Counted from the stretch's first letter, positions 24,716-34,124 are shown. The stretch is DNA of 64,000 nt from Acidobacteriaceae bacterium (GCA_003134815.1 PLCO01000021.1:62001-126000), one strand, 5' to 3'. Numbers and translations: made by a program. Notes: generated by a model not told the origin, from the sequence alone.

Positions 24716-25699
24716 TCAGTAATTCTTGCGCAGGTCCATGCCAGAGTAGAGCGATCCTACTTGGTCGGTGTAGCCGTTGAACATGAGAGTGGTGCGGTTC
24801 TGCTGGTAAAAGGGCAGGCCGATGCGGCGCTCTGTCTTCTGGCTCCATGGAACGCGGTCCACATCGGGGTTCACGTTGGAGTAGAAGCCGTATTCGTAGG
24901 AGGCCTGATCGTTCCAGGTGGTGGGCGGCTGCTTATCGAGAAAGCGCACGGTGACGATGGACTTGGCGGATTTGAATCCGTATTTCCAGGGAACAACGAT
25001 GCGGACGGGCGCGCCGTCCTGGTTGGGGAGGGTTTCGCCGTAGAGGCCGAAGGTGAGAAGGGTGAGCGGGTGCATGGCCTCATCCATGCGGAGACCTTCG
25101 GAGTAAGGCCAGTAGATGCCAGGATCCTGGCCGGCCCACTTTTCCACGCGCGAGCTGTAGTAGGAGATGAACTGGACGTATTTTGCGCTGGGCAGCGGAT
25201 CGCACTGCTTGATGAATTCAGAGAGCGAATAGCCAACCCAGGGAATGACCATGCTCCAGGCCTCGACGCAGCGATGGCGGTAGACGCGGTCTTCGAGAGG
25301 GCGGAGCTTGAGGAGGTCATCGATGTCGAAGGTGAGAGGCTTGGCGACTTTGCCTTCGACTTTGACGGTCCAGGGGCGCGTGGGCAGACCGCCGGCGTTC
25401 TTTGAGGGATCGCCTTTGTCGACGCCGAACTCATAGAAGTTGTTGTAGTGGGTAATGTCGTCGTAGGGAGTGAGCTGTTCGCCGGTGGTAGTGAGGGGGC
25501 TCGGGACGGTTTGGAGCTTCGTACCGGCGTGGACGGTAGTGCGCGGAGAGACAAGCTGGCCGAGGCGATCGGCGGCGAGCGCCGCGACGCCTGCCGCGGC
25601 CGCGCCTTTGAGGAAGCGGCGGCGGCTCAAGTAGCGGAGATAGGCATCGCGTGAGGTGATTTCGGAGGAGGGTATGTCGGGCGGTTTTCCGATGAGCAT
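24716..25699 (-). CDS. msrP: MsrP molybdopterin catalytic subunit
   Basis: MsrP is a periplasmic molybdenum-cofactor enzyme that reduces methionine sulfoxide in proteins. The 327-residue product has a Tat signal SRRRFLKGAAAAGVAALA near residue 25. The molybdenum-ligating Cys is in YRHRCVEAWSMVIPW. Other landmarks are YNNFYEFGVDKGDP, VGYSLSEFIK and PVRIVVPWKYGFKSAKSI. It precedes msrQ in transcription. The length is normal for the family. Confidence 0.95.
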   Translation of the reverse strand: MLIGKPPDIPSSEITSRDAYLRYLSRRRFLKGAAAAGVAALAADRLGQLVSPRTTVHAGTKLQTVPSPLTTTGEQLTPYDDITHYNNFYEFGVDKGDPSKNAGGLPTRPWTVKVEGKVAKPLTFDIDDLLKLRPLEDRVYRHRCVEAWSMVIPWVGYSLSEFIKQCDPLPSAKYVQFISYYSSRVEKWAGQDPGIYWPYSEGLRMDEAMHPLTLLTFGLYGETLPNQDGAPVRIVVPWKYGFKSAKSIVTVRFLDKQPPTTWNDQASYEYGFYSNVNPDVDRVPWSQKTERRIGLPFYQQNRTTLMFNGYTDQVGSLYSGMDLRKNY

Positions 25700-25776
25700 G
25701 AAGTGACCTCAGCAAGGGGAAGCTTGCGGTTGCAACTATTAGACACGATTGAGGCGGGAAGAGTTACACGAAAAAA

Positions 25777-25804
25777 GTTGTCAGTGATCAGTTGTCAGTG
25801 ATCA
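25777..25804. repeat. Tandem 14-base repeat
   Basis: GTTGTCAGTGATCA occurs twice head to tail (25777-25790, 25791-25804). It resembles other short-word repeats of this genome. Confidence 0.75.
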
Positions 25805-25892
25805 GAAAAAGGCCTGCAGAAGCCGGGAGTATACAGAAGGCAGTTGTCGCTTGCACCGGGGTGCAATTCGCGGCGGGCGGAGGATAGTGCGG

Positions 25893-27329
25893 CTATTCGG
25901 TTTGTGAGTTCGCGAAGGGCCACTGGCGAAGGCGGTGGGCGCGGATGAGATAGATGGCGGTGCCGCTGATGGCGATGGCGATTGCTCCGTAAAGCTCGAA
26001 GAGGCCGCTGCCCCCTTTTGCCTGGGCTCGGCGCGGATCGAAGAGCATGAAGGCGAAGCCGGCCATGGCGACGAGGGGCGGGAGCGGGTAAAGGGGAATG
26101 CGGAAGGGGCGCGGGAGATCGGGGCGGCGGATGCGAAGCAGGATGACGCCGATCTGTTGCAGCGAGAACTGCAGGAGGATGCGCGTGATGACGAGCATGG
26201 TGATGACCTGCGCAAGCGAGAAGAAGCAGAAGAGAGCTCCGACGAGGCCGAGGGCGACGAGCGAGCGGTGAGGAATGCCGTGCTTTGGATGGACGGCGGC
26301 GAGAAAGCGGAAGTAGTTGCCGTCGCGTGAGGCGGCGTAGGGGACGCGCGAGTAGCCGAGGAGCAGAGAGAAGACGCTGGCGAAGGCGGTCCAGACGATG
26401 AGGGCGGCGATGAGGTAACCGGCCCAGCGGCCGAAGGCGGAGCCTGCGATGTCTGCGACGAGCTGCACGCGGAGTGCAGCGGATTGGGCGGCGTGGGATG
26501 CGGCTTCGCGAAGAGACGGCAGAACGGCAAGGTTCATGAGAACGTAAAACGCGGCGACGAAGAGGATGGAAAGAATGATGGAACGGGGGATAGTGCGCTC
26601 GGGCTGGCGAACTTCTCCGCCGAGAAAGCAGATATTGTAGTAGCCCCAGTAACAATAGGTAGCGAGCAGCGTGGCCTGGGCGACACCGCCAAGGGAGAGT
26701 GCAGTTGAGAGCGCGGGAGCCTGCGGCATGTGCCAGCCGCCGGTGGCGGCGGCGTGCGCGAATCCGGAGACGATGACGCCGGTGAGTGCGGCGATGACTC
26801 CGGCGAAGAGCACCCAGGCGAGACGCGTGATGGAGCTGAGATTGCGATAGAGGAGCGCGGTGACGAGGAGACACGCGGCAGCCGCAGCGAAGTTGGAGTA
26901 GTGGAGCGCGGGAAGAGTGGCGATTGGCGCGGAGTCGAGGTTGGGCCAGAAGAAGGCGAGAAAACCAGAGAGACCGATGCAGCCGGAGGCGATTGAGAGC
27001 GGCGCAGTGAATCCGACCTGCCAGACGTAGAGAAAGCTGAGCCAGTTGCCGGGGCCCTTGGGGCCGTAGATTTCCTGGAGGAAGGCGTAGCTACCGCCCG
27101 CGCGGGGGAAGGCTGCGCCAAGCTCGGCCCAGACGAGGCCGTCGGCGATAGCGATGACCGCGCCGAGAACCCAGGCCCAAACGGAGAGGCGATAGCCCGC
27201 GGCAGCGATGACGAGCGGCAAGGTAATGAATGGGCCGACGCCAATCATTTCGAGCATGTTGAAAAGCACGGCGGAGCGGAGGCCGATGCGGCGCTCGAGA
27301 GTGGTGGCGGTTGATGAGGAATGGATCAT
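25893..27329 (-). CDS. APC-superfamily amino acid permease
   Basis: A 478-residue inner-membrane transporter with about twelve hydrophobic segments. The APC signature near the N-terminus is IGLRSAVLFNMLEMIGVGPFITLPLVI, and AFPRAGGSYAFLQEIYGPKGPGNWLSFLYVW follows in the position of helix 3. The ELGAAFPRAGG motif is typical of amino acid/polyamine antiporters and permeases. The C-terminal segment RIRRPDLPRPFRIPLYPLPP separates the last helices. The substrate is not predictable. It is a single gene; its ATG at 27329 opens toward an upstream gap of 280 bases. Confidence 0.9.
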   Translation of the reverse strand: MIHSSSTATTLERRIGLRSAVLFNMLEMIGVGPFITLPLVIAAAGYRLSVWAWVLGAVIAIADGLVWAELGAAFPRAGGSYAFLQEIYGPKGPGNWLSFLYVWQVGFTAPLSIASGCIGLSGFLAFFWPNLDSAPIATLPALHYSNFAAAAACLLVTALLYRNLSSITRLAWVLFAGVIAALTGVIVSGFAHAAATGGWHMPQAPALSTALSLGGVAQATLLATYCYWGYYNICFLGGEVRQPERTIPRSIILSILFVAAFYVLMNLAVLPSLREAASHAAQSAALRVQLVADIAGSAFGRWAGYLIAALIVWTAFASVFSLLLGYSRVPYAASRDGNYFRFLAAVHPKHGIPHRSLVALGLVGALFCFFSLAQVITMLVITRILLQFSLQQIGVILLRIRRPDLPRPFRIPLYPLPPLVAMAGFAFMLFDPRRAQAKGGSGLFELYGAIAIAISGTAIYLIRAHRLRQWPFANSQTE

Positions 27330-27611
27330 CGGTTGATTGTGGGACGGCTGGTAATCAGCTTATTACGGCAAGGCGCGAGAGGGTTTGGAAAGCTGCTTGC
27401 GAGGCGGGGTGAGGATCAGGGGTTGCACGAATGGGAGTCTTGGGCTGTGCTGGTAGCGGAGGACTTGCGTGCCGCGAGCGGCGCGGCCGAGTGACGTTGC
27501 TCGGATGCAATCGGACGGGTTATGTTTGACCTCTCACAAAGGCGGATCTCACCGCGCGGCGGACTATGGGTCGGGAAGGCGGCCGGAGTGATGGAAAGGC
27601 GGGACGCGCAA

Positions 27612-27893
27612 ATGGCGAAGCCGAAGCCGGGAGACAAGATTTACATCGATTCGACGGTCTATTTGCACCACGGCGCGGACGATTTTCTGGGCGGAATTTG
27701 CACGGTGAAGGCAACGCGCACATCTATACAGAACGGCGAAGAAGTCACCGACGTCGAGGTCGAAGAGGATCCCAACAGTTGGAGCCGCTGGGAGGGTTAT
27801 CTTGAACCCAACCAGGAAAAATGGAAGAAAGAGTACGGCGAGCAGAAGGGCCGACTGAGGCCGGACCTGCGCCCGGAGTTTAACGATGGGTGA
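27612..27893 (+). CDS. Conserved-looking small protein of unknown function
   Basis: A 93-residue acidic, soluble protein beginning at the ATG 27612; in-frame upstream starts to 27522 exist but the added residues look unlike protein. The body AKPKPGDKIYIDSTVYL, HHGADDFLGGICTV and EVEEDPNSWSRWEGYL has the look of a small beta-barrel. I recognise no family. Third-position bias is coding-like. It lies alone before the lacI leader region. Confidence 0.6.
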   Translation: MAKPKPGDKIYIDSTVYLHHGADDFLGGICTVKATRTSIQNGEEVTDVEVEEDPNSWSRWEGYLEPNQEKWKKEYGEQKGRLRPDLRPEFNDG

Positions 27894-28210
27894 GATGCCG
27901 ACCTCGATTGAGGGTCGTCTCAAAGCGGATCGGATGTCGAGGTAGTTTCCGCCGACACGGTCTGCTCCGCTGAGTGAGCGGCCTCACGCGAAAGTTCAAT
28001 ATGAACGACGGTCCGACCCGAAAGGCGTTGACTAGGGTCTGGGTGCTGCATGAGACTGATTGCGACCGCAAACGTGTGCAATACGGCGAAACCAGGGATT
28101 CAGGTCTTTTCTGGCGCCATGCAAGGTCGCCGCTCCTTGATGGTCGCGTCGACTTCAGAGCATCGGTTCCGAAAAGCTTCTTCCCTGGTTTCGCGGTCGG
28201 GGATTTTGGC
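27894..28210 (+). promoter_or_regulatory. lacI upstream region with operator copy
   Basis: This gap of about 317 bases holds a candidate -35 box TTGACT (28028-28033) and the site CGCAAACGTGTGCA at 28067-28080. That site matches the operators in front of the transaldolase and iolB genes at 13 of 14 positions or better. No good -10 is seen (TGAGAC at the 17-base spacing is weak). Autoregulation of lacI is inferred. Confidence 0.65.
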
Positions 28211-29356
28211 ATGTTGGAGAAGGAACGGGGCAATGCGGCGCAGGTTGCGTTGGGCGGCGCGGGCGAGCGAGCGCGGCGACAACCTTTACGCCAGCCGTCG
28301 ATCAAGGACATTGCGCGGCTGGCGCGCGTGTCGCACCCGACAGTGTCGCGCGCGTTGCAGAATAGCCCACTGGTGAATCCGGCGACGGCGGCGAAGATCC
28401 GCAAGATTGCAGAAGCCGCGGGATACAGGCCGAGCGCGGTGGCTCGCGGATTGGTTACGCGGCGGACGCGGACCGTAGGGCTGGTGGTAACCACGGTGGC
28501 CGATCCGTTTGCAGGCGAGGTGGCGTGCGGGATCGAGCAGGCGGCAAACGATCACGGGTATGCGGTGTTTCTGGCGAACTCGAACGCAGATGCAGAGTGC
28601 GAACGCAAGATGGTGCAGGCGCTGGCTGAGCGGCGCGTGGACGGAATCATTGTGACGTCGTCGCGCGTGGGTTCGGATTATCTGCCGATGCTGGCGGAAC
28701 TGAATGTGCCGATGGTGCTGGTGAACGACCAGTATCCGGGGGAGTTTGTGCACTCGGTGATGATTGCGAACGAGAATGGAAGCCGCGCGGCGACGGAGCA
28801 CTTGATCGAGCTGGGGCACCGACGCATTGCATATGTGGGTGACCGCAGCGGGTACCAGACCGAAACGGAGCGGCTGGAGGGGTACAAGCAGGCGCTGGCG
28901 GCGGCAGGAATTGAGTATGCTGCGGAGCTTGCAGTGCACGGCGACGGACGGCCCGAGGCGGCGGTCGCGGCGATGGATGGACTGCTAAAGCTGGCCGATC
29001 CGCCGACGGCGGTGTGCTGCTACAACGACATGACGGCGATGGGAGCGATGCGTGCGATTCGCACGCGCGGGCTGCGCGTGCCGGAAGATGTGTCGGTGAC
29101 GGGATTCGACGATCTGTTTTTTGCGAAGTATCTGGAGCCGTCGCTGACCACGGTGCGACAGCCGATGCGGCGCATGGGACAGATGGCGATGGAGAATTTG
29201 TTGAAGCTGATGTCGGGCGAGGATTCGGTGGCGCAAGTGAAGGTGGAGGCGGAGTTGGTGGTGAGAGGGTCAACGGGAAGAGCGGGAGCGAACCCCGGTC
29301 TCAAAGTCGAGACCGGGGGCACCCGAGCATCAGGTGCGGGGCGGCGTAATGGGTGA
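28211..29356 (+). CDS. LacI-family transcriptional regulator
   Basis: A 381-residue sugar-responsive DNA-binding protein. The helix-turn-helix is SIKDIARLARVSHPTVSRALQNSPLVNPATAAKI, after an unusual ~28-residue lead, then the hinge and the periplasmic-binding-like core (TRTVGLVVTTVADPFAGEVACGIEQAA; CYNDMTAMGAMRAI; VTGFDDLFFA). The start at 28211 is the ATG before the HTH. LacI proteins usually end at ELVVRGSTG; here a ~28-residue tail continues that is encoded by a palindromic repeat and runs into the next gene with an eight-base overlap. Operator copies upstream of itself, the transaldolase and iolB point to control of the inositol locus. Confidence 0.92.
   Translation: MLEKERGNAAQVALGGAGERARRQPLRQPSIKDIARLARVSHPTVSRALQNSPLVNPATAAKIRKIAEAAGYRPSAVARGLVTRRTRTVGLVVTTVADPFAGEVACGIEQAANDHGYAVFLANSNADAECERKMVQALAERRVDGIIVTSSRVGSDYLPMLAELNVPMVLVNDQYPGEFVHSVMIANENGSRAATEHLIELGHRRIAYVGDRSGYQTETERLEGYKQALAAAGIEYAAELAVHGDGRPEAAVAAMDGLLKLADPPTAVCCYNDMTAMGAMRAIRTRGLRVPEDVSVTGFDDLFFAKYLEPSLTTVRQPMRRMGQMAMENLLKLMSGEDSVAQVKVEAELVVRGSTGRAGANPGLKVETGGTRASGAGRRNG
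29291..29324. repeat. Palindromic repeat at the 3' end of lacI
   Basis: CCCCGGTCTC (29293-29302) and GAGACCGGGG (29309-29318) form a perfect 10-base stem with loop AAAGTC, followed by GGCACCCGAG. It lies in the lacI frame and encodes part of its extra tail. Ends match the family seen at 24632 and 53516. Confidence 0.8.
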
Positions 29357-29954
29357 GAGTGGAACGAGAAACGGAGGGCCGGCGCAGTTGACGCCGCTCG
29401 GCTTTTTTTGTAAAGACACGCCGATTATTCCGGCCATTCGCAAGCCGGAATTTGTGGAGCAGGCCATCGCGTCGCGCGGTAAGCTGGTGTACCTGCTGAC
29501 AGGCGATCTGGACAATGTGGAGACGATGATCCGGAAGATTGTGGCGGCGGAGAAGATTCCGCTGGTGAATCTCGACCTGCTGAACGGATTTTCGCGCGAC
29601 AAGTATGCGGTGAATTATTTGAAGCGAGTGGGGGCGCAGGGCATTATTTCGACGCATCTCGATCCGCTGCGGCACGCGCTAGCGATCGGGCTTTACGGGA
29701 TTCAGCGGACGTTTTTGCTGGACTCGGGCGCGATGGACACGATTTCAAACCAGCTGAGGAACACGCCGGTGCATGCGCTGGAGATTTTGCCGGCGCTGGT
29801 GGCGCCGAAGATGCTGGCGCGGGTGCGGGCGATCTCGGCTGATCTGCCGGTAGTGGGCGGGGGGCTGATCGAGACGATGAAGGAAGTAGAAGAGCTGCTG
29901 AAGCAGGGGCTGAGCGCGGTGTCGACGAGCAATCCGGTGATGTGGTTGAGGTAG
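29349..29954 (+). CDS. GlpP-family glycerol-3-phosphate-responsive antiterminator-like protein
   Basis: A 201-residue TIM-barrel-like protein of the GlpP family. Matches run through the protein: IPAIRKPEFVEQAI, VYLLTGDLDNVETMIRKI, LVNLDLLNGFSRDKYAV, GIISTHLDPLRHA, GIQRTFLLDSGAMD, ALEILPALVAPKM, VVGGGLIETMKEV and VSTSNPVMW. In Bacillus, GlpP binds leader RNA of glycerol genes when glycerol-3-phosphate is present. Here it overlaps lacI by eight bases, so a role in the same regulatory circuit is likely, but the ligand and target are not shown. DHAP, a product of inositol breakdown, would be a chemically related ligand. Confidence 0.85.
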   Translation: MGESGTRNGGPAQLTPLGFFCKDTPIIPAIRKPEFVEQAIASRGKLVYLLTGDLDNVETMIRKIVAAEKIPLVNLDLLNGFSRDKYAVNYLKRVGAQGIISTHLDPLRHALAIGLYGIQRTFLLDSGAMDTISNQLRNTPVHALEILPALVAPKMLARVRAISADLPVVGGGLIETMKEVEELLKQGLSAVSTSNPVMWLR

Positions 29955-30211
29955 GGCGGAGCTATCGGGCGAGCGAGTATGGCAGCCGGATCTCTCCGGT
30001 TTCAGGATGTCGTTCTCCGTTCTTCTCCCCAGATGCAGCGTTTCGCCAATTGGCACAGCCCTCCCGAATATCCTTGAAATCAAAGGAGAAATGGGCGAGA
30101 CTGGTCCTGTTAATTCTTGCGACTTGTCGGCACGGTTTTCCTTCTCAAACTTCCCTGCCCGATTGCCCGGCCAGCTAAAGAGCAACGTCCGCATCCCCAG
30201 GAGAAAACGCC

Positions 30212-32938
30212 TTGGAAACCACGCCCAAAGATACGCAGGCCGGCGCGCCCGCACGGCGAAAGATCGGCCAGTACGAGGTGACTGGCAAGCTTGGCGAGGG
30301 CGGAATGGGCGAGGTGTACCGCGCCCGGGACGCGAAGTTGGGCCGCGAAGTCGCCTTGAAGCTGCTGCCCGCAGCATTGGCGCAAGATGGCCAGTCGCTG
30401 GCGCGGCTTGAACGCGAAGCCCGCACGCTGGCTGCGCTGAACCATCCCAACATTGCAGCTATCTATGGCCTGGAGGAATCGCCGGGCTTGCGCGCGCTGG
30501 TGATGGAGCTGGTGGAGGGCGAGACTCTCGCGGAGCACATACACGGAGCGACAGGAACAGGCGCGAAATGTCTCTCTGCCGAAGAGGCACTGCCTATCGC
30601 GAAGCAGATTGCCGAAGCGCTCGAGTATGCGCACGAGCGCGGCGTAATCCATCGCGACCTGAAGCCGGCCAATGTGAAGATTACGCCGGAGGGCACGGTG
30701 AAGGTGCTGGATTTTGGGCTGGCGAAAGTACTCAGCGATCAGGATTCAGCTGCGCCGGTGACTGCGGCAAACTCGCCGACGCTTAGCGCGCTGGCGACAC
30801 AAGCCGGGATGATTCTGGGCACTGCGGCCTACATGGCTCCGGAACAGGCGAAGGGCAAGCAAGTGGACCGGAGAGCCGACATATGGGCTTTCGGCTGCGT
30901 GCTGTTTGAAATGCTGTCAGGGAAGCAGCCATTCGAAGGCGAGACGATTTCAGATTTGCTGGCCGCGGTGATCCGCGGCGAGCCGGAATGGACGGACCTG
31001 CCGGAAAAAACGCCGCCGGCGATCAAGAAGTTGATTCGGCGCTGCCTGGTGAAGGATCCGAAACAGCGCTTGCGCGACATTGGCGATGCGAGGATTGCGA
31101 TTGAGGAGACGCTTGCAGGAACGACCACAGATGCTGAAGCGGGCATTGCCGGCGCGCGAATCGCAGAAAGCACAAACGCGTCGCGCTTGCGGCGCGCCAT
31201 GCCGTGGGCGCTGGGCGTCGTCGCAGTTTTGTTTGGCGGCGCGGCCGGCTGGTTGCTCCTGAGGCCCCAGCCGCAGCGTAACGTCATTCGCTTCCCACTG
31301 TCACCGCCCGAGGGCGCGGAGTTTGTTGACGGCGGCGAGATGAGCATTTCGCCCGATGGCCGCACGCTGGCATTCATCGCTCAATCGGGCGGACCGGACA
31401 AACCACCCGTTTTGTGGCTGCGTCCGCTCGACAGCGTTACAGCTCAGGCGATTCCGGGAACCGAGGGCGCCGAATTGCCCTTCTGGTCGCCGGATAGCCA
31501 GCAGATCGGGTTTCAGGCAAACGGCAAACTGGAGAAGATTGCGGCGACAGGCGGCGCGTCGTTGACGCTTTGCGACGATGACTTCCCCGGCGGCAGCTGG
31601 AACAAGGATGGAGTGATCCTGTTTACTAACCACAGCAACATTTACAGCGTGCCCGACACAGGGGGCGAGCCAACACTGGTGGCTGCCCCGGACACTGCGC
31701 ATGGAGAGTTCTTCCAGTTGCCGCAGTTTCTGCCCGATGGCCGCCATTTCATTGTTCAAGTGCGCTTTGGTACACCGGGCGCGGACTACATTGCGACAGG
31801 CTCGCTGGACTCGAAGACGGTGGAACGTTTGACTTCAGCGACCAATAACGCACTCTACGCTCCGCCAGGCTACTTGTTCTATATGGACCAGAGCACGTTG
31901 ATGGCGCGGCCATTCAATGCGAAAGCGCTTCGCTTCACCGGCGGAGCCGTGCCGGTGGCTCAGAACGTCGGAATGTTCGCAAGCGCATTTTACGGATACT
32001 TCTCCGTTTCCCCGGCAGGCGTGTTGGCCTATGAAACCGTGCCAGCCGTATCTACGAATCAAGTGACGTGGTTCAACCGTGCAAGCGAGAAGCTGGGTGT
32101 GGTCGGCCAGCCTGATGTTTACGCAACACCGGCGCTCTCGCCGGATGGGTCCAGGCTTGCTGTCGCGGTGGGAGCCCTGGGCAAGCACAACATCTGGGTT
32201 TACGATCTGAAGCGCGGGACGGGTTCGCGCCTGACAATCAGCTCTGCCGACGATTCGAATCCCGCGTGGTCGGCGGACGGAAAGCAGATTCTGTTCAGCT
32301 CGAATCGCGCAGGCCAGTACGACATTTATCAGCAGGCCGCCGACGGCCTGGGGACCACCGAAGCGGTTTTTCAGTCGACGGACCAGCGCAAGTACCTCAA
32401 CGACCTCACGATGGATGGCCGCTACGCCAGCTATGACGATGGGGCGGTTCACGGTCGAACTCAGCTGTGGGTACTTCCACTGTTTGGCGACCGCAAGCCC
32501 TTCGCCTTCATTCAAGGCGGAGGCTTTGACGCCAGAAGCGCAATGTTCTCGCCGAACGGCCGCTACGTAGCCTACACCTCAAGCGAGACGGGAAGAGACG
32601 AGATCTACGTACAGACGTTCCCGCAACAAACCGGAAAGTGGCAAATCTCAGCTTCAGGCGGGACGAGCCCTATGTGGCGGCGAGACGGCAAGGAGCTGTT
32701 CTTTCTCACGCCCGATCAAAAGCTGATGGCGGTCGACGTCAATACTACTGCTGGGACGTTCCAGGCCGGTATTCCGAAGGAGCTTTTTCAGACGCAGGCC
32801 ATCCCACCCTCGTATTGGAGAAACATTTATGTTCCTTCGGGTGATGGCCAGCGGTTCCTGATGCTGACGCCCGCAAGCGAGGCCAAGGCGGCGCCTATTA
32901 CGGTGGTGGTGAACTGGACGGCGACGATGAAGAAGTAG
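30212..32938 (+). CDS. Membrane Ser/Thr protein kinase with PD40-type sensor region
   Basis: A 908-residue Hanks-type kinase. The cytoplasmic kinase domain (about 19-290) has GEGGMGEVYRARD, the ATP-binding Lys in EVALKLLP, HRDLKPANV, DFGLAKV and AYMAPEQAKGK. A single membrane helix follows (AMPWALGVVAVLFGGAAGWLLL, ~328-350), and the outer C-terminal half contains repeated WD40/PD40-like strands (SPDGRTLAFIAQ, SPDGSRLAVAV, SADGKQILFSSN, SPNGRYVAYTSS). This architecture is common in Acidobacteriota. A TTG at 30212 is the likely start, with AGGAG eight bases upstream. It sits between the regulators and the inositol genes; a link to them is not shown. Confidence 0.93.
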   Translation: METTPKDTQAGAPARRKIGQYEVTGKLGEGGMGEVYRARDAKLGREVALKLLPAALAQDGQSLARLEREARTLAALNHPNIAAIYGLEESPGLRALVMELVEGETLAEHIHGATGTGAKCLSAEEALPIAKQIAEALEYAHERGVIHRDLKPANVKITPEGTVKVLDFGLAKVLSDQDSAAPVTAANSPTLSALATQAGMILGTAAYMAPEQAKGKQVDRRADIWAFGCVLFEMLSGKQPFEGETISDLLAAVIRGEPEWTDLPEKTPPAIKKLIRRCLVKDPKQRLRDIGDARIAIEETLAGTTTDAEAGIAGARIAESTNASRLRRAMPWALGVVAVLFGGAAGWLLLRPQPQRNVIRFPLSPPEGAEFVDGGEMSISPDGRTLAFIAQSGGPDKPPVLWLRPLDSVTAQAIPGTEGAELPFWSPDSQQIGFQANGKLEKIAATGGASLTLCDDDFPGGSWNKDGVILFTNHSNIYSVPDTGGEPTLVAAPDTAHGEFFQLPQFLPDGRHFIVQVRFGTPGADYIATGSLDSKTVERLTSATNNALYAPPGYLFYMDQSTLMARPFNAKALRFTGGAVPVAQNVGMFASAFYGYFSVSPAGVLAYETVPAVSTNQVTWFNRASEKLGVVGQPDVYATPALSPDGSRLAVAVGALGKHNIWVYDLKRGTGSRLTISSADDSNPAWSADGKQILFSSNRAGQYDIYQQAADGLGTTEAVFQSTDQRKYLNDLTMDGRYASYDDGAVHGRTQLWVLPLFGDRKPFAFIQGGGFDARSAMFSPNGRYVAYTSSETGRDEIYVQTFPQQTGKWQISASGGTSPMWRRDGKELFFLTPDQKLMAVDVNTTAGTFQAGIPKELFQTQAIPPSYWRNIYVPSGDGQRFLMLTPASEAKAAPITVVVNWTATMKK

Positions 32939-32982
32939 CGGTAGCAAGTGAACGGCGAGAAGTTCGATCTCTGCTCCCGGCG

Positions 32983-34095
32983 CTACTCGGTGTCGGGGTT
33001 GGGCAGGATGATGTCGCGGACGATGGAGTTCATCTCGACGACGCCGGAGATGAACTGGCGGAGAGTTCTACGAGTTGACCCGAAGGTGTCGAACTCCGCG
33101 GGCGTGAGGCCGTTTTCGGTATAGGCGCGCTCGAAGTCGGGGAATTTGGCGAGGAGCGTCGAGACGATGCGGGGGTCGACGGGATTGTCGATGCGCGGAA
33201 TGACTTCGATGTCGCTCTCGTTGTAACGGCGCTGCCAGGCGCAGGGCGGCGAGATGACGACGTCGCCGCCGATGAGTTCGCTCCAGTGCATGTGGTTGCG
33301 GAAGGCAGCGGAGAGAAGGCGCAGGCGGTAACCGCGCTGGCGATAGATCTTGTACGCCTTCTTGAAGACGGCGACGCCGGCCCACTCCAGATAGCCAGGA
33401 TCGACGGAGAGATTGTGCTTATCGTGGAGGACCTTTAGCCAGTCGTCGAGGCGGCCGACCATGAGTGTGCAGACGGGGCCCATGGTTGAAATGTCGAGGC
33501 CTTCAGCTTCGCGGCGCTTGAGGCCGCGCTCAACAGCCTCTGCAACGGCGATGGCCTGCGGGAGGGTGAAACTGACTGTGGCGTTGATGCTGATGCCGCG
33601 ATACGTGGCCTCCTCAATGGCGGGAATGCCGGCGTGCGTAGCGGCGATTTTGACGATCATGTTGGGCGCGAGCCGGCTGAAGAGTACGGCCTGCGCGAGC
33701 ATCGCTTCAGTGTTGCGGTAGTTGCGCGGGTCGGTTTGGATCGAGAGTCGGCCATTGCGGCCTTTTTCGCGCTCGAAGATGGGCAAGAGCAGGCGCGCGG
33801 CGTTTACGGAGATCTCTTCGACGATGCGCCAGGAGATTTCGTCTTCATTGAGGCTGGGTTCGTTGAGATTGAATTCGGCGGCGAGTGCGAGGATTCGCGG
33901 CTTCCAGACGGCGAACTCCTGCTTGAGCACCGCGACGGCAATGGACGGGTTGCAGGTGGCGCCGACTGCGCCGTGCTCGATGGAGTAGGTGAGGTCTTCG
34001 ATTGAAGCCGAGTCGTTCCACAGACAGGTGGGGGTGGTCTGCGTCATTTTGTGGAGCGGACTTTTGAAGCTGACCGCTGGAACGACGGATGGCAT
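32983..34095 (-). CDS. Transaldolase-family protein (inositol-locus associated)
   Basis: A 370-residue (beta/alpha)8 protein of the transaldolase family, which forms a Schiff base with a lysine. The segments LWNDSASIEDLTYSIEHGAVGATCNPSIAVA, MIVKIAATHAGIPAIEEA (candidate Schiff-base Lys) and GISINATVSFTLPQAIAVAEA fit the family. The C-terminal 130 residues (CAWQRRYNESDIEVIPRI) are longer than in short transaldolases. An operator copy lies 16 bases before the ATG, shared with the divergent iol genes, so it is likely induced with them. Since no iolJ aldolase is nearby, it may cleave the inositol-derived six-carbon phosphate; that is inference. GGAG precedes the start. Confidence 0.85.
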   Translation of the reverse strand: MPSVVPAVSFKSPLHKMTQTTPTCLWNDSASIEDLTYSIEHGAVGATCNPSIAVAVLKQEFAVWKPRILALAAEFNLNEPSLNEDEISWRIVEEISVNAARLLLPIFEREKGRNGRLSIQTDPRNYRNTEAMLAQAVLFSRLAPNMIVKIAATHAGIPAIEEATYRGISINATVSFTLPQAIAVAEAVERGLKRREAEGLDISTMGPVCTLMVGRLDDWLKVLHDKHNLSVDPGYLEWAGVAVFKKAYKIYRQRGYRLRLLSAAFRNHMHWSELIGGDVVISPPCAWQRRYNESDIEVIPRIDNPVDPRIVSTLLAKFPDFERAYTENGLTPAEFDTFGSTRRTLRQFISGVVEMNSIVRDIILPNPDTE

Positions 34096-34110
34096 ACATT
34101 CTCCGTGAGA

Positions 34111-34124
34111 TGCAAACGTGTGCA
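34111..34124. promoter_or_regulatory. LacI-type operator in front of the transaldolase gene
   Basis: TGCAAACGTGTGCA differs by one base from the core of the site at 34276-34289. On the minus strand TTGACC (34154-34159) lies 30 bases before it, so it falls near the expected start of transcription. Confidence 0.7.
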
